NCBI GenBank assembly: GCA_023053685.1
Contig: JALIGW010000013.1
Span: 14,928,001-14,992,000 of the forward strand
Direction: 5' to 3'
DNA from: Diadophis punctatus similis
Taxonomy: Eukaryota; Chordata; Lepidosauria; Squamata; Dipsadidae
Length of the DNA: 64,000 nucleotides
Position numbers and translations under genes: made by a program. Position 1 is the stretch's first letter. Each line of letters begins with the position of its first letter. Positions 1 to 11,040 of this stretch are shown in pieces. A model generated the notes under the pieces. That model made no database searches. It saw only the letters and a list, made by a program, of their open reading frames with translations, and was not told the origin of the DNA.

Positions 1-456
1 GCGCAGAGGCTTTGGGAGGCTTGCAGAGTGCTCCTGAGGGCTGGGGAGGGCAAAAATGCGATGTGGGGAGGGGGTTTAGGAGGCGAAAAACAGGCCCGTT
101 TTTCACAAAAATGGGTCGCGCAGAGGCTTTGGGAGACCCGCAGAATGCTCCTGGGGGCTGGGGAGGGAAAAAGTGCCCCTGTTTTAGCAAAAAAACGAGC
201 CCATTTTTTGCCTCCCAAACCCCGCACGCATTGCATTTTTGCCCTCCCCAGCCCCCAGGAACACTCTGCAGGCCTCCCAAAGCCTCTGCGCGCCCCGTTT
301 TTGCAAAAAAACGGGCCTGATTTTGGCAAAAATGGGATGCATGGGGCAGGGTTTTGGGAGGCCAAAATGGCTGTATTTGGTGCATAAGACGCACCAGCAT
401 TTCCATCCTCTTTTTGGGGGTGAAAAAATGCGTCTTATACTCCGAAAAACACGGTA
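1..456. mobile_element. Right part of a TA-flanked DNA transposon (ATAAGACGCACC family)
   Basis: Ends at 428-456 in the inverted terminal motif (GCGTCTTATACTCCGAAAAA then CGGTA). The body holds two direct copies and one inverted copy of a GCAGAGGCTTTGGGAG block with CTGGGGAGGG stretches. The left end is outside the window. The same termini occur at 11041-11896, 33502-35144 and 35271-35884. Open frames inside are artefacts. Confidence 0.75.
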
Positions 457-512
457 GTTATTCCTGCTGTATTGCCTAAGTCACTTGCTATTTCATATTC
501 CTTGTTGTACAG

Positions 513-570
513 GTTTTTTGCACTTGGGCTCCTGTATCACTCAAATGGTCAAGATGCTGCAGCGCTACAG
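513..570 (+). CDS. TGFBRAP1: TGFBRAP1 exon (first in window)
   Basis: Acceptor AG at 511-512 after a T-rich tract, donor GTTAGT at 571. One base completes a codon begun in the previous exon, then FFALGLLYHSNGQDAAALQ follows. A DNA transposon ends only ~56 bp upstream of this acceptor. Confidence 0.93.
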
Positions 571-3500
571 GTTAGTGTGCAGAATGGCTTAGCTCTTTCT
601 TTTTTCATTTTAAGTCTGTTCAAAACTTGTAGTGGAGTGATGAAAATCCTGAACCTGCAGATGGGAGATCGGTTTAACTCCTACCTTAGGCATGGAAGCC
701 TGCTGGGTGACTTTAAGGCAGTCACTCCTTAATCAGCATCAGTCTCTGCAATAAACCAGTTGATGAACAAAACCTGCTGTTATATCATGCATTGATAGCT
801 TTGCTGTAAGAGTTAGGTAAGTGCGGTGCACAAAAGAAGTATACTCAGCAACCTTGTAGAACAGCTTTAATAACTCAACAACAAAGTAGTCACAAGTGGA
901 CATTTTTAAAGCCAATAAATTCATTGTTAGCAAACACTTTGACGATGCAAAGAGAATGAAATCCTTGATTTATTTCTGTGTTCCTTTTCTATTTATTCAC
1001 TTTTAAAAATGTTTAGTTCTTTATATATCCACAGCACCAGTATCAGTTAAGTTTCCTAGCTAGGCTAACCTGCCATCTCAACCTAGATACATTCTGCCAA
1101 TTAAACTATTGTAATGGTTAACATTGGTTGGTTTTTATGTCTAATCAAACTCTGTAATTTCTTGGTGCATCCTGTAAATTACAAAGCAGAGTTTCCCAAC
1201 CTTTCCAGGTAGGTGGCGCAGAACGGGGGGAGGTGGGGAGGAAAGAGCGGATGATTTTGTGGGAGAGGAAAGCACATGTGTGCATGTGCGCACGCGAGTG
1301 CCCGCAAGTGAGGTCGCAAGCGCCTGCAATGACATTCATGTGAGTGGGGCTGTGTGCACACATGGAGGCGCATGCACCAACCAACCATTCACACGGTCCA
1401 GTGGCGATTAGCCCGCAACCCGGTAGTGGGCCATGGCCCACAAGTTGGAGACTCCTGTTGTAATATTTCCTCTATAGTTACTTTTCCAATGTAAAAGTGG
1501 GGGAGGGGGGAGACAGTATGCACTTCAGGAGCTTAAAATGCTGTGCTGCCTATAATCAGCTCAGTGCAAATACCACATGAGTTTGGATCAAGACTGTTAA
1601 TATGAAATAGCAGAGAACTTAATAATTGCCATTCTAATATACATTTTAGATAGATGGAAAAATATTGGAAATGGAGGGTATTTAGTAAGGCCTACACAAA
1701 ATAAAATAAAGATTTGTACATTGAAAGAGAGGAAGAAAGATCTGTGTGGTTGAAATGTGTGGGCTTCCCCACCCACCCCATAGACCAGTGTTTCCCAACC
1801 TTGGCAACTTGAAGATATCTGGACTTCAACTCCCAGAATTCCCCGGCCAGCGAATGCTGGCTGGGGAATTCTGGGAGTTGAAGTCCAGATATCTTCAAGT
1901 TGCCAAGGTTGGGAAACACTGCCATAAATAGAAGGGAATTTGTGTTTCTGTGTACATAAATATATAGAGAATATAAGGTGGCTCTGTGGACTAAGAAGAA
2001 GATATTGTAATCTGAAGTAAGGAGTTAAACCTGTCTGCAACTCATGAAAGCAACTAGGTGGTTTGCTGGTGACCTCCATCTCTAAAGCACCTTCTTGCTT
2101 TTGAATGTGAAACCCTGCATAGCCCTAACCGTTATGTAGGGCTTTAAGAAGCTGCTCTCTATTCCTCAAGGTCTGTTCTTTCAGGATGGCCTGGGGCTGA
2201 ATTAAAAAAAAATAGCATTTGTCCTTTTAAAGATTGAAATGAAACTTCTGTTTCTTTACTTTAGTTATGGATACAGATAGTCAACGGGGAGATTCAGGAC
2301 TCTACACGGACGGATCTTTATGACTATATCGTAGACTTCCTAACCTCCTGTTCTGACCATGAATTGGTGTGGAAGTACGCAGAATGGATTTTAGAGCATA
2401 ACAAGGAGGTTTGTGGCTAAATGGGGGGGAATTGTAAGATACCTTGTCTAGAATAATTAGATCTGTAAATTGACTTTTATTCCTGAAATCTTTAATTCTG
2501 TCCCCTTGATATTCCAGTGTCATAACCCCCAAGCAAAAGTCACAGTGCTTAAGGTGTCAAACTATAATTCAGATGCAATTATAGTTGCAGGTACTAGTGT
2601 GTAGCCCTAAAAGGGACCTTCATTTTTGTTGTTCCTCTTGCTTTTAAGGCAGTATTTCACAGGGTTTATTTTCCTTGATTTTTGGAGCATAGAATTCAAT
2701 ACCTGGGAAATGCAATATTTTTGCTAGAATTTTTATGAAGTCTAAATTGTATTCCTCACTTTAAGGAGGGAAGTGCAAATATGTTAAGTTTTGATTTGAT
2801 TTTTTCAAACATTACATTCAGTTGTAATACAGTGTATTACAAAATGTGACCAAAAAACGTATCTAGCAAAGGTTGCACAAGTTTATTCTGGGCTTTTTGG
2901 GGGGGGGTCATTGCTACACATTGAGGTCCCCCCCCCAAATTTCTATATGAATAAATCAAAAAAAGAGTCAAGTGTTTCAGAAACTGGTCTGTGAATTGTC
3001 TGTCAGGTGTACTTATCCAGTTCTGGAATCTCTAAATGTTATATTGTTTTAGGTTGGTGTATACATTTTCACTAAAAGGCCCCTGGAAGACCAAGAGAAA
3101 AACAGCTTTAACCCAGATGATGTCATCAAATGCCTTAAAAAATATCCGGTGTCACTAGTAAAATACTTGGAGTACTTAGTTCTAGAGAAAAGAATAAAAG
3201 TAAGTTTGGGTGAGGGCTTCTGTAGAATATTAATGCTTTGAAAGGGATTATGTAAATGTGTTTGTCTGAGTTGTTCCAAGCTATACTTGTGCCTTTACAT
3301 TTTGTGTTTTATATTCAACATCTTTGTCTAATTCTCTTATTCTGTGTAGGGTAACTTGAGGGTTGAACCCTCTCTCATCCCCCCTTGCATATTCAAATTC
3401 TAAGTGGAACTGCCAAATGACATTGGATGTTGTAAAAGTGAATGGTGGGAATGGTGTAAAATTCAAAATTTTTAAACACACATACAAGTTTTTGTAATTA

Positions 3501-6500
3501 TGGTACACGTGATAAATTAAAAACAAAGAATTACTTTTTACATTATTTCCTGTGTTAGTTTCTGTAGTTGTGTAAAAAGAACTAGCTAAAATGCTATAAA
3601 AATAGACATTCTTCTCTGCTGTGTCTAATGCTGTACTTTTGTCTTGCACTGCAGCAAAGATATGAAATAAACATTTTGACTTAATTTTCTTTGACTTCCC
3701 TTTAATCTCAGAGGTATATATATTTGGACAAGTTTAGAAATTAAAATATTGTTCTCCCAGAATTACTTTGACCGTGACTTTGTTTTTTGTGTATTATACT
3801 TTTAACATAGCTAAGTAATAGAAGCTGTTGACATTATGTCTTAATACTTTGGGTTTTATTGAAATAATTGATAAAAATGGTGTATGAAAACTGTTTTGAG
3901 GATGGCTTGGTTACTTCTGTTTTCACAGAAAGAAAAGTACCACACCCATCTAATAGTGCTTTACCTCAATGAAGTGCTCCATCTGAAGTCACTGGGTGCC
4001 GAGAGGCAGGGGAAGCTGACGAAAATGCAGACAAAACTACGCAGTCTTCTGCAGAGATCTGACCTTTACCGAGTTCATTTCATTTTAGGTAAGACACTTC
4101 AAACTACATTTACCAGAAGCACTTTTTCTATCAAGAAATGTATTCTTTTCAGGGTTTAATCCAGGGGTCCCCAAACTTGGCAACTTTAAGACTTGTGGAC
4201 TTCAACTCCCAGAATTCTGGGAGTTGAAGTCCACAAGTTGAAATCCACAAAATTCTGGGAATTTTGGGAGTTGAAGTCCACAAGTTGAAATCCACAAAAT
4301 TCTGGGAATTTTGGGAGTTGAAGTCCACAAGTCTTAAAGTTGCCAATTTGAAGACCTCTGGACTTTAATCTATTGCATTTGAGTCCAATGTTGGGCTGAG
4401 CTGATGTGTACTGCCAGACTCCAAAATGTTTGAGTCTACTTCTCCATGATATCTCTCTCTTTCTCTCTCTCTCTCCCCCTCCCTCCCTCCCTCTCTCACA
4501 AACACATTTATATCTCCTTTTGTGTCTCTTGTCTGGTGAGCTGCCAAGAAACAGTTTGCTTTTGCCAGAGATAAGTGATTGCTTGCAGACTTAAATCTAC
4601 AGTCTGAAATTTATTGTAGAGGTTCAAAGGTATGATGCCAAGAAAGGCACAACGTGATGTGAAGTTATGTTATTGAGGGATTATGTTTAAGATCTTGTAT
4701 TGAAACCAATTTTTGTTGCCTTATGGTTAGCTTAGGCTTCAGGATAACTCAGAATTGATCCAACGAACTGAAATCTGAAGTCTGGTAAAATTTAATATGA
4801 AGCAGTTCAAGTAATTATTAGAAAACATACAGTATATTGACACAACATTTGATACTGATAAATTTAATTTTAGCAAACAGCCAATACTTTTGTTTAGGGA
4901 AAAAGGATGAGTATATTAATCTGTTCCATTAAACATGGTTCCATTAATTAGTGCTAGAATACTTGAATACTGCTCCAGGATGACTAATAATGGGTTATAT
5001 TAAACCTTAATTGAAATGGAACCAAGATCCCGTGTTGCCATTTTTAACTTATCTTCACTTGAAGGTGCCATTTGAACTATTACATGTTTTAAGGATCTGG
5101 GAGTATACTTTAATCTAGGTTCTAAGATTCAGGAAGTGTTGTACAGTATTCTGCTAAACCCTTTTTCATGAAGTTTATAACATTTGGGAATTAGACAGCT
5201 TTATTCTCCCATGTAGAAAAAGCATTGAGGTTAAAGTAATCGTTCATTGCCTCTGAGTGCCATTTTGGGAGATAACCATGGAAGAAGCATTGATATGGTT
5301 GGAAAATTCATTTCTAAAATGTACAGTTGGTTTCTAAAGAGGTGACACAGCTGTGAAGTTAGAAGAGAAACAGTTTGTTCTCCATTTTCCTGTTATATCA
5401 GAAAAGATTTAATAGTTGATTCAAATTAAATAGAGTAGATAGTTCTTCAGCATTGGGCCTTACGTGTAAGAAATCATACATTTCTCCAATATGATTTGTG
5501 ATCATGTTGGCAAAATATGCCTGGAAGAATTCTCCTCACCCTAATAATTTTTATTTATAAGTGGCAAAGGTTTGGGTAAAGTTTATTGTTAGGCAGATTG
5601 TGATGATAAATGTTTTGCTTACTTCCATGTCACCTAGATTGTGACAGAGATACTGTTCATGCTGATTACTTAATTTAAATTGCTGTTAAAATATTTAAGG
5701 ATATTTAAGAATATTTACATATTACTAAGTAATATTTTGAGCTTGTCTAAGAATCATCCTAGAAGAGCAGTCACTGACATGTGAATATGACTGTTGTCAG
5801 GATGCATTATCTGTTAAGATTATCCACTTGGATTCAATTTAAAGAAGTCATCTTTATAATGCAAGTAGACTATAATTTTGTATGTGTACTTGGTATTTGT
5901 TTTGATCAAGCAGTCAAACTTGCTTTTCTACTGAAAAGGCTGATAAAAATATTGTTTTAACTAGTGTTATCAATCTTTTGTGATGACTAATAATAATGCC
6001 TTACTATTATATGTATATTGCATGTGTAATGTTTTGCACATATCTTCAGAACAAAACTATGTGAATTCACCCCTCAGTTTTGCTTTGATGGGTCAGAACT
6101 CTAGTAGGCACCTTGCTCTGAATGTATTTTTCAGTTGACTTTTTATTGCATAAAATAATCAAGAATCTTGTATCACTTTAAACGTTCACAGATTGATTGT
6201 AGATTTCATGAACTGTGATTAATTTCACTAGATGTAGAAGTATCTTGAGAGAGGTGTGCATCTAAGGAAGGAGATAAAATATCTGGATATGAAATGTACG
6301 GCAGGCCAACCCAAGTGAAATAAGCATCCCTTCTATCCACAAAGCTTATATTTAAATTTACATTTGGCAGATAAAATTGCTGGCACAGATCTTCATGCTG
6401 AGTGTGCAATACTGTATGGGAAGCTAGAAGAACATGAAAAAGCTCTACGGATTCTGGTCCATGAACTGAAGGACTTCTCAGCCGCTGAGGACTACTGCCT

Positions 6501-7817
6501 ATGGAATTCTGAGAGCAAAGGCCTTCCCTACAGACGGAAGCTTTTTCATATGCTGCTCTCAACATATCTCAATTCCAGCACACCCAACCATGAAGTGAAC
6601 ATGGCAGCCGTTGACCTTCTGAACAATCATGCAGCTGAATTTGATGCTGCGTGGGTTTTGCAGCTAATTCCTGCCAGCTGGTCCATACAGCTTCTCTCCT
6701 CCTTTCTGATGGGTGCAATGAGGGAAAATCTCCATTCACAAAGAATGGCTGAGATTGCACTGAGCTTAGCGAAAGCTGAGAACCTTATTTACAAGCATGA
6801 AAAGGTAGGTTTATAGGGTCTAATTAACGGGGGGGGGGGCTTTGCTTGCAAATTTCTCCTTTTTAATTCATCGTAGAACAACATACTCATAATTTTTGTG
6901 GTTCATATGTACATGATAACTTACGATTCCTATCTCTCCTTCCTGTGCTATATCTGTATTAAAACTGAGCAGGAGTGGGGGTGTTGGTCTACCTTTCTTG
7001 AATTTTTCTTTGCTTTTCCCTTTCCACTGTAATTAGATTCCCAAGCTTTCTAAGGATCCAACCAATCCTCAAAGCCTTTTCAGAGTCTCATATCACTGCC
7101 AGGGTGCTGCCAATGATCTAGTGCAGTGATGGCGAACCTATGGCACGTGTGCCACAGGTGGCACGCGGAGCCATATCCGAGGGCACGCGAGGCGTTGCCC
7201 TGTCAGCTCCACGGGCAAACCGGAAGTTCAGAAAAACGCACTTCCGATTTGCCGTTGTGCTGTTTTTCGCACTCCGGAGGGTTCAGGGAAGCTTCCTGAA
7301 GCCCCGGAATGCAAAAAACAACGAAACGGGCAAACCGGAAGTTTGGAAAACGCACTTCCGGTTTGCCATTGGGCTGTTTTTAGCACTCCGGAGGGTTCAG
7401 GGAAGCTTCCTGAAGCCCCGGAGTGCAAAAAACACCCCAACGGACAAACCGGAAGTGCGTTTTCCAAACTTCCGGTTTGCCTGTTTCATCGTTTTTTACC
7501 ATCCCAGGCTTCGGTAAGGCCTTTGCGCGGGGGTGGGGGTGTGTACACATGCGCAGGGGGCAGCATGGGGGGGTTGTGCGCATATGTGTGTGGGAGGGAA
7601 TGGCTGTGGGTACGTGCGCGCACGCTAGCGCGCGCGCCCCCCCTTTTGGCACGCGAACCAAAAAAGGTTCGCCATCACTGATCTAGTGTGATCGTTCCCA
7701 TTAAGTATTACGGTTTCCCTAAAGGAACATTAGAATTGTATCTCGAGGAATGCTGAAAGCCAGTGTAAGAGAATGGCCATTCAACCTCCTCTAGTCAACT
7801 TCTTACCTCAACAATAT

Positions 7818-7872
<55 letters not shown>

Positions 7873-8757
7873 TTCATTCATTCATTCATTCATTCATTCA
7901 TTCATTCATTCATTCATTCATTCCATTCATTCATTCATTCATTCATTCATTCATTCATTCATTCATATTTGTATGCTGCCCAACTTCCAGTGGACTCTGG
8001 GCGGCTTACAGCAATAGATAAAATCAGCAATAGAAATAAGTTATTAAAATAAGTAAAAAAAATTTAAAAAGCAATTTCACTCATACTTATCATAAAAGGG
8101 GAGACCTTCAGAGTATTACATAATAAGATCAGTTATCCCCAGGCCTGCCGGAACAGCCAGGTTTTGGTGGCCTTCCGGAAGGCCAACAAGGTGGGGATGG
8201 TGCGGACCTCCAGGGGAAGTTGGTTCCAGAGAGCCGGAGCCACCAAAGAGAAGGCTCTCCCCCTCGGGCCCGCCAGCCTACATTGTCTAGCTGACAGGAC
8301 CCGCAGAAGCCCAACTCTGTGGGATCTCACCGGTCGTAGGGAGGTATGTGGTAGTAAGCGGTCCCGAAGATAGCCTGGTCCTGAGCCATGAAGGGCTTTA
8401 AAGGTAATAACCAACACCTTGAATTGTGCCCGGAGACCGATCGGCAACCAGTGCAGCTGGTGGAGAATTGGTGTCACGTGGGTGTACCTCGGGGCACCCG
8501 AGTGGCTTTGCAAAAAACAAAATTGGAAGAATCTTACAGATGTTTTCTCTTCTTCTTACTGCTTTTAGGTGAAACTAAGAGAAAGCCCAATCCTTCTCTC
8601 TGACAAAAAACTCTGCCAGGTGTGCCAGAAACCTTTCTGTGAACCTGCCTTTGTCCGGTATCCCAACGACACTGTGGTCCACACGCACTGTGCTGCAAAG
8701 AGGCTTGTGAATTCCAACACAAACCATCACTTATCCAGCTCCAGTGGACGGACATGA
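513..8757 (+). CDS. TGFBRAP1: TGF-beta receptor-associated protein 1 (VPS3 homologue), C-terminal six exons
   Basis: Spliced coding region joined from 513-570, 2265-2408, 3053-3199, 3929-4088, 6371-6804 and 8569-8757; all junctions have AG acceptors and GT donors and the phases agree. It encodes the last ~376 residues (human protein about 860), so the start and the N-terminal CNH/beta-propeller part lie left of the window. The product is the VPS3 subunit of the CORVET complex, which tethers early endosomes with Rab5 and was first described as a TGF-beta receptor-binding chaperone. Seen in the sequence: helical-repeat (clathrin-heavy-chain-like) segments such as FALGLLYHSNGQDAAALQ and EFDAAWVLQLIPASWSIQLL, then a C-terminal VPS39/TGFBRAP1-type zinc-binding motif (CQVCQKPFCEPAF then HTHC). 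The C terminus matches TGFBRAP1 rather than its paralogue VPS39. The next gene, GPR45, is convergent, as in human. Confidence 0.96.
1187..1457. mobile_element. hAT-like non-autonomous element
   Basis: Starts CAGAGTTTCCCAACC and ends GTTGGAGACTCCTG, imperfect inverted termini of the hAT type, with a GTGCG-rich interior. No clear 8-bp target duplication. Confidence 0.4.
1786..1921. mobile_element. hAT-type hairpin MITE (CAGTGTTTCCCAACC family)
   Basis: 136-bp near-perfect palindrome, CAGTGTTTCCCAACCTTGG at one end and its complement at the other, centred on GCGAATGC. Flanks CCATAGAC / CCATAAAT are a weak target duplication. Second copy at 37652-37787. Confidence 0.8.
2265..2408 (+). CDS. TGFBRAP1: TGFBRAP1 exon
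   Basis: 48 complete codons, LWIQIVNGEIQDSTR to WILEHNKE. Acceptor TTTAG at 2260-2264, donor GTTTGT at 2409. Phase 0 at both ends. Confidence 0.94.
3053..3199 (+). CDS. TGFBRAP1: TGFBRAP1 exon
   Basis: 49 complete codons, beginning VGVYIFTKRPLEDQEKNSF and ending LVLEKRIK. Acceptor TTTTAG ends at 3052 and the donor GTAAGT starts at 3200. Includes the conserved NPDDVIKCLKKYP segment. Confidence 0.95.
3929..4088 (+). CDS. TGFBRAP1: TGFBRAP1 exon
   Basis: 160 nt: KEKYHTHLIVLYLNEVLH to SDLYRVHFIL plus the first base of a split Asp codon. Acceptor TTTTCACAG, donor GTAAGA at 4089. Confidence 0.95.
4162..4360. mobile_element. hAT-type MITE (CAGGGGTCCCCAAAC family) with internal 48-bp duplication
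   Basis: Same family as 12496-12625 and 18093-18227, but expanded: the block around GGGAGTTGAAGTCCACAAG starts at 4218, 4266 and 4313. Flanks GTTTAATC / CTTTAATC form a 7/8 target duplication. Lies in the TGFBRAP1 intron. Confidence 0.8.
4448..4498. repeat. CT/CCCT simple repeat
   Basis: Run of TCTCTC grading into CCTCCCTCCC within the TGFBRAP1 intron. Confidence 0.9.
4500..6370. other. TGFBRAP1 intron, nothing recognised
   Basis: AT-rich intronic sequence; no repeat family, exon or structured RNA could be recognised apart from the adjacent simple repeat. Confidence 0.6.
6371..6804 (+). CDS. TGFBRAP1: TGFBRAP1 exon
   Basis: 434 nt; the largest exon here. Starts with the last two bases of the split Asp codon (DKIAGTDLHAECAILYGKL) and ends ENLIYKHEK. 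Acceptor TTTGGCAG, donor GTAGGT. Carries the ALRILVHELKDFSAAEDYC helical-repeat block that is nearly identical to human TGFBRAP1. Confidence 0.96.
7124..7680. mobile_element. hAT-type element (CAGTGATGGCGAACC family), 557 bp
   Basis: Inverted ends CAGTGATGGCGAACCT and GGTTCGCCATCACTG, flanked by an exact 8-bp duplication ATCTAGTG (7116-7123 and 7681-7688). Inside are about two tandem copies of a ~115-bp unit starting at 7213 and 7328, with a partial third at 7442. No transposase. A second copy of the family is at 27430-27814. Confidence 0.92.
7816..7964. repeat. (TTTA)n/(TTCA)n microsatellite, 3' tail of a LINE
   Basis: TTTA repeats pass into TTCA repeats. On the - strand this is a (TGAA)n tail, the 3' end type of L2-like LINEs, and it abuts the LINE body at 7965-8513. 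Confidence 0.9.
7965..8513 (-). mobile_element. 5'-truncated L2/CR1-like LINE, ORF2 C terminus
   Basis: The 126-residue frame at 8133-8513 carries the typical end of this clade's ORF2: VTPILHQLHWLPIGLR, then VITFKALHGSGPGYL, then SLVAPALWNQLPLEVR. It keeps an open frame to its stop, suggesting a fairly young copy. 5' truncated ~55 bp before the last TGFBRAP1 exon; antisense to that gene. Confidence 0.85.
8569..8757 (+). CDS. TGFBRAP1: TGFBRAP1 terminal coding exon with zinc-binding motif
   Basis: VKLRESPILLSDKKLCQVCQ to the stop TGA at 8755-8757. Acceptor CTGCTTTTAG ends at 8568. Contains a CxxC pair, a further Cys and an HTHC cluster over the last ~45 residues, the VPS39/TGFBRAP1 C-terminal zinc-finger-like domain. 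The tail after AAKR is Ser/Asn-rich, as in mammals. A LINE fragment stops about 55 bp before this exon. Confidence 0.96.
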   Translation: MKLRESPILLSDKKLCQVCQKPFCEPAFVRYPNDTVVHTHCAAKRLVNSNTNHHLSSSSGRT

Positions 8758-9690
8758 AATGAGTTGAGTCAGTGGCTGTGCTGGGATTGGATTCCTGGGA
8801 GTAACAAAGGAGGATCTGGAGGAAAAAGAACAAGGCAAGAAGAAAAGGCTGGCTTGGCGTAGTTGGGAAGGCACAAGCTCAATGTGAAACAGAGCCACTG
8901 AACTTTTTAAAAAGTGACAGCACAAGAAATCACAGGGGTTTATGTAGAATGGATCCTTTCCTCACAGGAAGGGTGAGTGGTTCAGCATGAAAGAACTTTT
9001 TTTAAAATTAAAATTTGCACTGAACTTGGTTATCAACTGGTCTTGAAATGAGAGGGCACAGCATCACGTTCTGTGCCCTCGATACGGTTAATATCTGAAG
9101 CACTTTTGAGCCTTTGTTCTCCTCCTTTTTCTGCCTTGTATGTTCGCCTGTTACAAACTGATGGAAGCACTGAGCTCTTAGTAATTCCTGCTTTAGTTAT
9201 GAGCAAGGCAGGACAATGCAAAGACCACTGACTCACTATTTCCAACCTTAGGACTAAGTCAAAATGTGGGTGTCTCTCATGTGGGAAGCATATAACATTT
9301 GGGATTGGGGGGAGGGGAGGTCTGGTGGAACAGGCTGTAGTAATTGTAATGATTTATTTATTACCATACAAATGTTCTGTAAATACTGTTGAATGAAACG
9401 TTTTTTTATATCTCAACATTCTCTAGAACCAACATAACTAATCAGTGATTCCTGGGTGTAGTGTTCTTTGGTTTTGTTTAAGAGTCTATGCCCATCATTA
9501 CAAAGAGCCATTGTTAAGCTTTCCTGCAAGCAAAGAAACCAGTGCCTCTCTCCTTTGCAGGAATGATATGAAAACTTTTATTATAAGGGATAACAAAATG
9601 GAAAAAAAAATAACAAATCAACAGGTGACTTCTCAAGGTGCTGAGTATGCTTGGTAAGAGTTAATAAAATACTTCAAGAATTCTGAAAGT
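8758..9690 (+). other. TGFBRAP1: TGFBRAP1 3' untranslated region
   Basis: Sequence following the TGA stop, repeat-free, running to the first well-placed AATAAA at 9663-9668. The exact cleavage site is inferred, about 15-25 bases past the hexamer. Confidence 0.6.
9663..9668 (+). terminator. Candidate polyadenylation signal of TGFBRAP1
   Basis: Canonical AATAAA about 900 bases downstream of the TGA, followed by a GT-containing stretch. Best hexamer before the next repeats begin. Confidence 0.55.
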
Positions 9691-9699
9691 GTGCCAAAC

Positions 9700-10840
9700 T
9701 CTTTGACACTTGCCAGGTATCGGTAATGCCTGCTGCATTTTTAATTTGCAGAATTTATATGCCCATCCAATCAGAACCAACTCTGAACATATATGCAAAT
9801 ACGTTTAAAAGTACAAAATCAAAAATATGATGATGTGAAGTTGCTTTTTCATTTATATTCCCCCTTCTCTTTCTCTCTCATATCCACAAACTTGTATCTG
9901 CTTCTCCAATTCGGTCTTATTACCGAATTTAAAGAAGGAAGCACTGTGTCCTTGGGTTAGCTGACGAATTGCAGATTTAAATTTATTTTCTTAAAACTCG
10001 GAACAGGCTTTTGCTCATATTCTTGGGAGCCCATTTCAACTGAAAGCAAGGTTATCTTTTATCACGTTTTACTGACAAGAATAAGGTAAAGTTCAGAGAG
10101 CTCAGCAGATGGAAAGCTTTATTTTAGAATCCCATTTATCTCTTTTAAGGTGGAGAGTTTTTCACATACTTCACATTTCACCGTGTAGCAAGGAAGTCCA
10201 TTCTCTTAATAGGGAAGAAAGGAGGAGAGTGGTCAGGTGGTTAGGATAATTTTTTTCAAATATTGAACTTAACTTTTGTTTGATTGCTTAAACTTCTAGG
10301 TTTCTCCACTATATAGCTTCATATTTTCTATACCACATGGAAGAATGGATCTCTTCTGTTGAGCTCCTTCAATTTTTCAGCTTAATAGAATTATTTAAAG
10401 GGAAGCACACAATAGCATCTCTGCTGTTCATAGCTGTCTTAGGCACATAACCAAAGAAACTAACAAGTTGCTTTATGAAACTGGGTGTTTAAAGCAGAAC
10501 AGGCAACTGGCCCCTCAGCTACATATGGTTCCTTTGCCAATGCCAGATGTTTTAGGCTATCTGCATTTACTATTGACTTCTGAAAAGGTCTTTGTATAGA
10601 TGATGCTCAGTGTGAATGCTAGAAATCAGATACTTCGATTTTCATACTAATTGAATATTAGGGTTAGTAAGTCTTCTAGAAAATGAGCACCCTCAAAGTT
10701 TGGAAGAATAAACTATATTATCTGCATGCTTATGAATGTATATTAGCAAGCAACTCACCAGCTACAGCCTTATACAGCTTCTAGGGCTAACAGTTATTAA
10801 TCACTAATAAAGGAGAATATTTGTAGCTCAGAGTTGACAT
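9700..10840. other. Intergenic, nothing recognised
   Basis: AT-rich DNA between the TGFBRAP1 3' end and GPR45; no gene or repeat recognised. Confidence 0.55.
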
Positions 10841-10992
10841 GAGGGGTCCTTGGTCCTCTCTCAGCTTGTTTTCTTGCAGAAGTTTCATTAGCCAAACTAG
10901 ATAACATCCTCAGCACTGACGATGTTACCTAGCTTGGGTAATGAAACTTCTGCAAGAAAACAAGCAAGCTCAGGGAGCACCAAGGACCCCTC
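10841..10992. mobile_element. Penelope-like element remnant: two head-to-head hammerhead-like motifs
   Basis: A 152-bp inverted repeat (GAGGGGTCCTTGG ... CCAAGGACCCCTC). The + arm reads CTGACGA (10916-10922), a stem TTACC/GGTAA, then GAAAC (10943-10947) and TTC, matching the hammerhead core CUGANGA...GAAA...UH. The - arm carries the same arrangement with CTGAGGA (10908-10914 on the opposite strand). Such motifs are known from Penelope-like retroelement terminal repeats. The family call is from recall. Confidence 0.6.
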
Positions 10993-11040
10993 AAGTTACT
11001 AATCATCTTGGTTTAAGGAAAGGCATTATTACTCAACATA

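Noticed and set aside
1597..2079. 160-residue frame on the - strand
   Set aside because: Half of it is the hairpin MITE at 1786-1921 and the rest is intronic; no homology.
7773..8021. Phe/Ile/His repeat protein frame
   Set aside because: Microsatellite tail of a LINE.
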